A stretch of 13,141 nucleotides of DNA, from contig WFMT01000127.1 of assembly GCA_015488975.1 (NCBI GenBank), positions 1 through 13,141 on the forward strand, in the 5' to 3' direction. The first letter of the stretch is position 1. Each line of letters begins with the position of its first letter. The stretch is from Campylobacteraceae bacterium. GTDB taxonomy: Bacteria > Campylobacterota > Campylobacteria > Campylobacterales > JALSKU01. Under the pieces are notes generated by a model. That model had not been told where the DNA came from. It ran no database searches and was given only the letters and a program-made list of their open reading frames with translations. Made by a program: the position numbers and the translations under genes. Below are positions 6,019 to 12,181 of this stretch, piece by piece.

Positions 6019-7708
6019 ATTTAAAAAGATACAAACTTTACCTTTTTTTATCCAAAAACCTATATATAAAATCTTAAAAATTGTACTTTATGAAAAAAAA
6101 ATAAATGCCCTTTTAAGCAAACATGGCAATTCAGCATCTTTTGAATTTATTGATCATGTACTCGATGATTTTAACTTTTCATATAAAGTTACACTAAGCC
6201 AGATAGAAAATATTCCAGCAACAGGAAGAGTAATCATAATAGCGAACCATCCCTTGGGCATGCTTGATGCTCTTTGTCTTATCCATATGATTAAAAGGGT
6301 AAGAGAAGATGTAAAAATTATAGCAAATGACATACTAACGCAAATAAAGCCATTAGAGCCCTTATTTTTAGCAGTAGATACATTCGGGAGCAAGATTTCA
6401 AAAAATTCAATTGATAAAATATATAGTAGCTTGGACAACGAAGAAGCCATTATTATATTTCCGTCGGGAGAAGTTTCAAGATCAAGCAAAGTTGGCATTC
6501 AAGATACAAAATGGCAAAAAGGATTCTTAAAATTTGCCTTGAATAAAAATGCACCAATATTGCCAGTTTATATTAAGGCAAAAAATTCATTGTTTTTCTA
6601 TATCGCTTCTATGTTAAACAAGCGATTATCGGCATTTTTACTACCTCATGAAATGTTCAACAAAAAAAATAAATCAATAGAATTTATAATAGGAAAACTC
6701 ATCCCTTACAGTAGCTTTAAAAATATAAATATCAGCACCCAAGAAAAAATCCTATTATTTAAACAACATTTATACAATATATCAAAAGATAAGCCCGGTA
6801 TTTTTGCTACGGTAAAAGGTATTTCGCTTCCAGAGAATAGACAAAACTTAAAAAAAGAACTCAAAGATGCGAAGATATTGGGCTCTACAAATGATGGTAA
6901 GATTATTTATCTATTTAAATATATTCCAAATTCGTCTTTATTGCGAGAAATAGGGAGACTAAGAGAGTTATCTTTTCGAGAAGTTGGTGAAGGAACAGGA
7001 AGCAAAAGGGACATTGATAATTATGATAAATATTACGAACATATAGTCTTGTGGGATGAAGAACATTTGGAAATAGTAGGCTCATATAGGCTTGCCCAAA
7101 GCGATATTATATATAATAAATTTGGAATAAGTGGATTTTACTCCAATACATTATTTGCTTTTCAGCCAGATTTTAAAAGGTATTTAAATGACTCTATAGA
7201 GCTTGGCAGGAGTTTCATCCAGCCAAAATACTGGGGAGGCAGAGCGTTAGATTATTTATGGCAAGGAATCGGAGCTTATCTTAGAAATAATTCAAATATA
7301 AAATATCTCTTTGGTCCAGTTAGTCTAAGTGCCTCTCTTTGCAAAAATGCACAAAATCTTATTATTTTCTACTATGATAAATATTATGGAGGGAAAAAAG
7401 AGCTTTTAAAACCTATTAAACCTTTTATTTTAACCAAGGCTGAAACAAAACAGATGGAGGAAATATTTATTGGCAAGAATAAAAAAGAAAATTTTCTGAT
7501 TTTAAAGAAAAATCTAAATTTTTACCAGGCATCAGTTCCAACATTATATAAACAGTATGCTGATCTTTGTGATGATGGCGGTATAGTTTTCATGGGCTTT
7601 AATACAGATGAAGAGTTCAATAATTGTGTTGATAGTTTTATTTTAGTTAATGTAGAAAAAATAAAAGAAAAAAAACACGCAAGATATATTGGATCTGCTG
7701 CAATATAA
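5987..7708 (+). CDS. olsF: OlsF-like bifunctional acyltransferase (PlsC + OlsB-like)
   Basis: This 573-residue fusion protein has two acyltransferase domains. The N-terminal PlsC/LPLAT domain (about 60-260) carries N-H-P-L-G-M-L-D (87-94) and F-P-S-G-E-V-S-R (158-165), the variant motifs of the OlsA-like subgroup. The C-terminal GNAT-type domain (about 310-470) carries L-R-E-L-S-F-R-E-V-G-E-G-T-G, D-K-Y-Y-E-H-I-V-L-W-D, I-V-G-S-Y-R-L and E-L-G-R-S-F-I, as in OlsB and 'hemolysin-like' N-acyltransferases. This arrangement and length match OlsF, which makes ornithine lipid by N-acylating ornithine and then O-acylating the product. Ornithine lipid is a phosphorus-free membrane lipid commonly made when phosphate is scarce. 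The start is a GTG at 5987 with AAAGGA six bases upstream, 32 bases inside dedA. A lysine or glycine lipid product is possible, since the amino-acid specificity cannot be read from sequence. Confidence 0.82.
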   Translation: MLDIQSLVANKFKKIQTLPFFIQKPIYKILKIVLYEKKINALLSKHGNSASFEFIDHVLDDFNFSYKVTLSQIENIPATGRVIIIANHPLGMLDALCLIHMIKRVREDVKIIANDILTQIKPLEPLFLAVDTFGSKISKNSIDKIYSSLDNEEAIIIFPSGEVSRSSKVGIQDTKWQKGFLKFALNKNAPILPVYIKAKNSLFFYIASMLNKRLSAFLLPHEMFNKKNKSIEFIIGKLIPYSSFKNINISTQEKILLFKQHLYNISKDKPGIFATVKGISLPENRQNLKKELKDAKILGSTNDGKIIYLFKYIPNSSLLREIGRLRELSFREVGEGTGSKRDIDNYDKYYEHIVLWDEEHLEIVGSYRLAQSDIIYNKFGISGFYSNTLFAFQPDFKRYLNDSIELGRSFIQPKYWGGRALDYLWQGIGAYLRNNSNIKYLFGPVSLSASLCKNAQNLIIFYYDKYYGGKKELLKPIKPFILTKAETKQMEEIFIGKNKKENFLILKKNLNFYQASVPTLYKQYADLCDDGGIVFMGFNTDEEFNNCVDSFILVNVEKIKEKKHARYIGSAAI

Positions 7709-7723
7709 TCACATAGCGCATTT

Positions 7724-7734
7724 TTTGATATAAT
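7724..7734 (+). promoter_or_regulatory. Extended -10 sigma70 promoter of the DUF2868/GTPase pair
   Basis: A perfect TATAAT at 7729-7734 is preceded by TG one base upstream (7726-7727) and a run of six T, giving the TTTTTTGATATAAT pattern typical of Campylobacterota vegetative promoters, which lack a strong -35. No TTTTCAT repeat is present, so this pair is likely controlled separately from the flanking operons. Confidence 0.65.
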
Positions 7735-7779
7735 AGACTTGTTAGCATATCAAAGATACCTTTACCAAGAAAGGAAATT

Positions 7780-9156
7780 ATGGCACATAATTCAAGGCTT
7801 AAAAATTATATTGACTATGCCTATTTGCTTGAGCATGAAAAGATGGACAAAGAGAAAAATCGTCTTGAGGGAATAAAGCTAAAACACTTAAAAGCATCTC
7901 CTTTAAAACAATTAAAAGCTTGGACTACACTGCATACTTCGACCCTCGCTCAACAATCAAATGCAACAAATGTACTAAAGGGGATAAATGCCATTACTGC
8001 TGTTTTGGTTTTTATCATTTTTTTAACGGGGCTGTCTGTCGGATATGGGCTTATAAGCTATAGCGGACAAAAACCTATCAATATCCTTCATTTTTTATTT
8101 GTCGGGATTCTTTTCCCTCTGTTTACACTATTTTTAAATATTATCGCTATGATCAAAAATAAAAGTACCCACAGTGAATTTTTATTGAAAATATCACCGG
8201 CTTTTTGGCTTGACAAACTTGTAGAGTCATTTCCCTCTTTTAAAATAAACTTCAAATTTGAGCCGTTGATTTTAAATTGGTTGATTTTAAACAGGATACA
8301 ATTACTCACAATCTCTTTTCTATCTGGTGTTTTAATATCTTTAATAGTAAGTGTTGTCTCTAAAGATTTGGCTTTTGGATGGAGTAGTACTTTAAATATA
8401 TCACCAAAAGATTTATTTAACTTTTTTCAAACTATCTCTTTGCCTTGGAGTTGGCTTTGTCACTGTGGTAGTCCATCTTTGGAGCTTATAGAAAAGAGTC
8501 AATTTTTCAGACTCGGTGGCAAACTCTCAAAAGAGTATATAAGCCATGCAAGGCTTCTTGGTAATTGGTGGCAATTTTTAGTTTTTACGATTATTTTTTG
8601 GGGAATATTTCCTAGAATTATTTTACTTTTTATCACAAAATATTTCTTAAACAGAGCTATAGATAAAAGTTATTTACAAAATGCAAAAAGCAAAGCTTTA
8701 CTTTACAACATGAATACCCAAATTATTAAAACTCAAGCCGATACAAAAGAAAATGATTTACTTAAAAATAATAATTTTATCAATACAAAAAGTCTCGATA
8801 ATTCTAATATTTCTACTATCATAGGATGGGCGATAGATAAAAACAGACTGGATATTGTTCTTGATTATCAAAACATAAAACCAAAATTCACTTTTTTAGC
8901 AGGAGGAAACAATACCCTTGAAGAAGATAATGAAATTTTACACTCCATAAAAGATAATCCGACAATTATCATAAAATCATGGGAACCGCCAACTAATGAA
9001 TTTTTGGATTTTATAGAGGAGTTATCAAAAAAGAGTAAAAAAATAAATATTTTGCCCATAGGTACTTCGCATAATTCATATATCCCAGCAGAAAAAGATA
9101 TCAAAATATGGAATAATAAATTAAAAAATTTTCAAAATATATGGATACTCACATGA
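7780..9156 (+). CDS. DUF2868-domain membrane protein
   Basis: This 458-residue protein matches the DUF2868 family in length and arrangement. A soluble N-terminal stretch (about 1-65) is followed by a membrane helix pair (about 68-95 and 100-127), a third helix (about 174-198) and a fourth (about 267-291). The cytoplasmic C-terminal domain (about 330-458) contains I-I-I-K-S-W-E-P-P-T, L-D-F-I-E-E-L and I-L-P-I-G. Members of this family are usually encoded directly before a DUF3482 GTPase, as here, and are presumed to be its membrane partner. No biochemical function is established to my knowledge. The ATG at 7780 follows AAGAAAGGAA. It has its own promoter and lies between two operons that share an operator, which could mean insertion of this pair or a shared membrane-related theme. 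Confidence 0.82.
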   Translation: MAHNSRLKNYIDYAYLLEHEKMDKEKNRLEGIKLKHLKASPLKQLKAWTTLHTSTLAQQSNATNVLKGINAITAVLVFIIFLTGLSVGYGLISYSGQKPINILHFLFVGILFPLFTLFLNIIAMIKNKSTHSEFLLKISPAFWLDKLVESFPSFKINFKFEPLILNWLILNRIQLLTISFLSGVLISLIVSVVSKDLAFGWSSTLNISPKDLFNFFQTISLPWSWLCHCGSPSLELIEKSQFFRLGGKLSKEYISHARLLGNWWQFLVFTIIFWGIFPRIILLFITKYFLNRAIDKSYLQNAKSKALLYNMNTQIIKTQADTKENDLLKNNNFINTKSLDNSNISTIIGWAIDKNRLDIVLDYQNIKPKFTFLAGGNNTLEEDNEILHSIKDNPTIIIKSWEPPTNEFLDFIEELSKKSKKINILPIGTSHNSYIPAEKDIKIWNNKLKNFQNIWILT

Positions 9157-9206
9157 AACTCTCATGTTTCAAAAACATAAACAACAATAAAAATCATGAG
9201 AGTTTC
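9155..9206 (+). other. 12-base inverted repeat after the DUF2868 gene
   Basis: GAAACTCTCATG at 9155-9166 is exactly complementary to CATGAGAGTTTC at 9195-9206, with a 28-base loop. The left arm overlaps the stop codon. A smaller hairpin, ATGTTT/AAACAT (9164-9169 with 9173-9178), uses part of the same left arm and would compete with the long one. There is no U-run after the right arm, so it is not a normal intrinsic terminator. An operator or an mRNA processing or stability structure between the two genes is possible. Confidence 0.6.
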
Positions 9207-9215
9207 TCTTGCCAA

Positions 9216-9257
9216 AGGCAAAGCTTTAGTGAGGGGAATTTTCACTGGAGCTTGCTT
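9216..9257 (+). other. Strong stem-loop directly upstream of the GTPase ribosome binding site
   Basis: Bases 9216-9232 pair with 9242-9257 as a stem of about 16 pairs. It has one bulged A (9220), three G-U pairs and a GGGGAATTT loop at 9233-9241. The ribosome binding site AAAAGGAG (9263-9270) follows five bases later. It could tune translation or mRNA stability of the GTPase relative to the DUF2868 gene, or be a copy of a dispersed intergenic element. Only the pairing is seen; the role is inferred. Confidence 0.55.
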
Positions 9258-9278
9258 CAGCGAAAAGGAGATTATTAG

Positions 9279-10664
9279 ATGAAAGATATACCCAGATTTG
9301 CGGTAGTAGGTCACCCAAATAAAGGCAAAAGCTCTATAGTATCAGCTCTCGCACAAGATGACAGCGTTCAAATATCAGATATTCCAGGGACTACTAAAAA
9401 AAGAAGGATTTTTCCTTTAAAAGTTGATAATAAGATTATTTATGAGCTTATAGACACTCCCGGATTTCAAAGAGCGAGAAGTGTTTTGTCTTATATAGAC
9501 AAAAAAGGTCTTGGGGCACACGAAAAATTTGAAAGAATTAATAAATTTATAAATGAAAATAGAAATAACCCAAAATTTAATGATGAGATAGAACTGCTTG
9601 AACCAATCATGCAAGGAGCGGGTATCATATATGTTATAGATGGCTCAAAACCTTATGGATTAGAGTATGAATCCCAAATGGAAATACTTAGATTTACAGG
9701 AAGAGCGTCCATGGCTCTTATAAATATGATAGGAGATGAAGACTATAGTCTTGAATGGAAAAATGCTTTAAATCAATACTTTAAAATAGTCAAAAAATAC
9801 AATCCGCTAAAAGCAAAGTTTATTGACAATATCGAACTTCTTGAAGCAGTATCTTATCTAAACGAGGATTGGACAAAAGAGGTGAAAAATTCTATCTTGA
9901 TACTAAAAGCAAACCATGAAGAAAAGATAGAAACAACCGCCTTAATGATAGCTCAAAATATAGCCAATTCTATAACTTTGACTCAAAAGATAAAATTAAA
10001 AGAAAAAGTAGCAACCAAAAAAGAAAGAGAATTACTTAAACAAAAATATCAAAACAAACTGATAAGCTTAGAGGTAAAAACTCAAAAAGATATTGAAAAG
10101 CTGTGGCATCACAATATACTACAAATCGAACAAGATGACTTGAATATCTTGGATAATAATCTTTTTTCCAAACAAAGTCAGTCAATATTTGGATTATCTA
10201 AAAATCTGTTACTACTGAGTGGTCTTACTTCAGGCGGACTCGCCGGAGCAGGGGTAGACATAGCCGTAGGCGGTTCGTCCTTGATGGCAGGAAGTATCAT
10301 AGGTGCCACAGTAGGTGGAGTGGGTGCTGTTTTTGGGTATGATAAATTGGCAAATATAAAAATCCTCGGGCAAAAGATAGGCAAAAAAGAGTTAGAAATC
10401 GGTCCTATAAAAAATGTAAATTTCCCTTATATATTATTGAATCGCTCCTTGTTTCATGCCAAAATCATCATAAACAGAAGTCATGCCTTAAGAGAAAAAG
10501 AACTTTTAAAATCAGTTGAGAGTATATCGGAGCAATTTATAGATAGCAAAACAAGAAAACAGTTGGAAAAACTACATACAAAATTTAGAAAATCAAACGA
10601 AGCAAAAGATGAAGATATCGAAGATTACAAGCTTATAATTCTTGATATTCTAAAAAAGGTATAA
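9279..10664 (+). CDS. DUF3482-type membrane-associated GTPase
   Basis: This 461-residue protein has an N-terminal Era/TrmE-like G domain. The P-loop is G-H-P-N-K-G-K-S (11-18), G2 is in P-G-T-T (36-39) and G3 is D-T-P-G (59-62). The G4 position appears as L-I-N-M-I-G-D-E-D (147-155) and lacks the usual N-K-x-D. A charged, coiled-coil-prone region (about 205-290) is followed by a Gly/Ala/Ser-rich hydrophobic stretch (about 307-355, with G-G-L-A-G-A-G and G-A-T-V-G-G-V-G) that could insert into membrane, and an acidic/basic helical tail. This matches DUF3482 GTPases, normally paired with DUF2868. The pair probably forms a membrane GTPase complex of unknown purpose. The ATG at 9279 has AAAAGGAG eight bases upstream. 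Confidence 0.85.
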   Translation: MKDIPRFAVVGHPNKGKSSIVSALAQDDSVQISDIPGTTKKRRIFPLKVDNKIIYELIDTPGFQRARSVLSYIDKKGLGAHEKFERINKFINENRNNPKFNDEIELLEPIMQGAGIIYVIDGSKPYGLEYESQMEILRFTGRASMALINMIGDEDYSLEWKNALNQYFKIVKKYNPLKAKFIDNIELLEAVSYLNEDWTKEVKNSILILKANHEEKIETTALMIAQNIANSITLTQKIKLKEKVATKKERELLKQKYQNKLISLEVKTQKDIEKLWHHNILQIEQDDLNILDNNLFSKQSQSIFGLSKNLLLLSGLTSGGLAGAGVDIAVGGSSLMAGSIIGATVGGVGAVFGYDKLANIKILGQKIGKKELEIGPIKNVNFPYILLNRSLFHAKIIINRSHALREKELLKSVESISEQFIDSKTRKQLEKLHTKFRKSNEAKDEDIEDYKLIILDILKKV

Positions 10665-10671
10665 CTCTTAA

Positions 10672-10699
10672 TTTTCATTTCATTTTCATATTGTAATAT
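10672..10699 (+). promoter_or_regulatory. Pho-box-like direct repeat plus -10, promoter of operon 2
   Basis: TTTTCAT at 10672-10678 and 10683-10689 has the same 11-base period and the same TTCA linker as the element at 2391. A -10-like TAATAT (10694-10699) lies 4 bases further on, identical spacing to the first copy. It starts 8 bases after the GTPase stop codon and should drive the metallophosphoesterase-DedA-glycosyltransferase operon. Confidence 0.75.
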
Positions 10700-10724
10700 A
10701 TAAAATAAAAGAGGAGATATCGTA

Positions 10725-11585
10725 ATGAAACAAATAATTTTATTATTTTTAATAACTGTTTTTAGCTTTGCTTCATCATACAATAATAAAATGCTTAAAC
10801 AAATAGAAGCTAAAAATCTGCAACAAAAAAACTTTTCTTTTGTTGTCATGGGGGACAATAGAGATGGCGATAGAGTTCTTGAGAAAATCATAAATAATGT
10901 AAACAAAGATAAAAACATACAGTTTGCTATAAACAATGGCGACTTGGTTCCAGATGGTTATGTTAAAGAATTCAAATACTATCTAAAAAAAATTGAAACA
11001 TCCAAAAAGCCCATCATAAGCATTATAGGAAATCATGAAATCCCATGGTATGATGGTGAGAAAAATTATGATAAAACTTTCGGTAAAACATATTTTTCTT
11101 TTACATTTGGAAATAGTTATTTTATAGTCTTAGATGATTCAAATGAAAGAAGTCTTGGAAAAGAACAAAGACAATGGCTCATCCACAGGCTTAAAATATC
11201 ACAAAATTTTCAAAATAGATTTGTTTTTATGCATGTTCCTTTGTATGATCCAAGATATGGAAAGTATGCAAAAGGACACAGTATCAAAAAGATCAAAAAT
11301 GCAAAAAGATTAAATGATATTTTCGATAAATACAAAGTGACTATGCTTTTTTGTTCTCATATTCACGCATACTTTAGAGGCACTTGGCATAAAACTCCTT
11401 TTATAATCACAGGAGGAGCTGGGGCGCCTTTGTATAAGTATAAAAATAATGCCTTTTACCACTATATAAAAGTTAGCGTTAAAGGCAAAAATGTAACCTA
11501 TAAAGTTATTAAGATTGATATGAAACAACCTGATTTTATATATAGAAGTATTCAATCAGTTAAAGATGTTTTAAATATAAATTAA
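10725..11585 (+). CDS. Exported calcineurin-like metallophosphoesterase
   Basis: This 286-residue protein has a signal peptide (basic K2, hydrophobic 4-13, probable cut after F-S-F-A at 16). The complete metal-binding motif set follows: G-D-N (43-45), G-D-L (72-74), G-N-H-E (102-105), H170 in F-M-H-V-P, and H212/H214 in S-H-I-H. The mature enzyme should be periplasmic and hydrolyse phosphoesters. It is paralogous to the enzyme at 3114 over the catalytic domain (for example N-F-S-F-V-V, Y-F-S-F-T-F-G-N-S-Y-F, F-D-K-Y-K and T-G-G-A-G-A). It lacks the N- and C-terminal anchors, so the pair may act as soluble and membrane-bound forms. GAGGAG at 10711-10716 precedes the ATG. The substrate cannot be read from sequence. 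Confidence 0.9.
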   Translation: MKQIILLFLITVFSFASSYNNKMLKQIEAKNLQQKNFSFVVMGDNRDGDRVLEKIINNVNKDKNIQFAINNGDLVPDGYVKEFKYYLKKIETSKKPIISIIGNHEIPWYDGEKNYDKTFGKTYFSFTFGNSYFIVLDDSNERSLGKEQRQWLIHRLKISQNFQNRFVFMHVPLYDPRYGKYAKGHSIKKIKNAKRLNDIFDKYKVTMLFCSHIHAYFRGTWHKTPFIITGGAGAPLYKYKNNAFYHYIKVSVKGKNVTYKVIKIDMKQPDFIYRSIQSVKDVLNIN

Positions 11586-11593
11586 GGATATAA

Positions 11594-12178
11594 ATGCACG
11601 AAATAGTTGGTTTTTTAGTAGATACCATTGGAAACTGGGGATATATTGGGATATTTCTTTTAATGTTTTTAGAGAGTAGCTTTTTTCCGTTTCCAAGTGA
11701 AGTTGTCATGATCCCAGCCGGATATCTTGCATATCAAGGTGATATGGGCTTGACTTTAGTTTTATTGTTTGGAGTAGCAGGCAGTTTGGCAGGTGCTTGG
11801 TTTAACTATTTTCTCGCTAGCAGGTTTGGAAGAAAACTGTTATACAAAATAACATCCAAAGAAAAAGTTGACAAATTGGAAAGATTTTTTGAAAACCATG
11901 GGCACATCTCCACCTTTACAGGCAGGCTTATACCAGGAGTAAGGCAGTATATATCTTTTCCAGCTGGTTTGGCTAAGATGAATGCACTCAAATTTAGTAT
12001 ATATACGGCTTTAGGTGCCTTTATCTGGGTTATTATTTTAACACTTCTGGGATATTTTATAGGGCAGAACGAAGCACTTATTCATACATATTTAAAAGAA
12101 ATCACAGCAGTTACACTTATTTTAGTCGGACTGCTTATATGGTTTTATATAAAAAGACATAAAAAGACAATAGGATAA
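11594..12178 (+). CDS. DedA-family (VTT domain) membrane protein 2
   Basis: This 194-residue protein is a canonical DedA member. The first re-entrant loop is F-L-E-S-S-F-F-P-F-P-S-E (25-36) with acidic E27 and E36. The second half has F-T-G-R-L-I-P-G-V-R-Q (108-118) with the conserved arginines R111 and R117, then P-A-G-L-A-K-M and two C-terminal helices. The classic motifs suggest a functional lipid-carrier or phospholipid translocase. It begins 8 bases after the metallophosphoesterase stop, with AAGGATA as ribosome binding site, and the glycosyltransferase starts 3 bases after its own stop. It is closer to the family consensus than the DedA at 5374, which has a longer basic linker and an altered second loop, so the two are probably not redundant. 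Confidence 0.92.
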   Translation: MHEIVGFLVDTIGNWGYIGIFLLMFLESSFFPFPSEVVMIPAGYLAYQGDMGLTLVLLFGVAGSLAGAWFNYFLASRFGRKLLYKITSKEKVDKLERFFENHGHISTFTGRLIPGVRQYISFPAGLAKMNALKFSIYTALGAFIWVIILTLLGYFIGQNEALIHTYLKEITAVTLILVGLLIWFYIKRHKKTIG

Positions 12179-12181
12179 AAG

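Noticed and set aside
7685..7707. TATATTG/CAATATA inverted repeat at the end of the OlsF-like gene as a terminator
   Set aside because: The stem is only 7 AT-rich pairs, it lies in coding sequence and has no T-run directly after it.
7759..7774. CCTTT/AAAGG hairpin hiding the DUF2868 ribosome binding site
   Set aside because: A five-pair stem with a six-base loop is common by chance and too weak to support a regulatory call.
10178..10384. Minus-strand Pro/Ala-rich frame
   Set aside because: It mirrors the Gly/Ala-rich membrane segment of the GTPase on the other strand and shows no independent coding evidence.
10625..10936. Minus-strand frame across the second promoter
   Set aside because: It is antisense to the GTPase end, the direct-repeat promoter and the phosphoesterase start. 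It has no family features, and the + strand genes explain the region.
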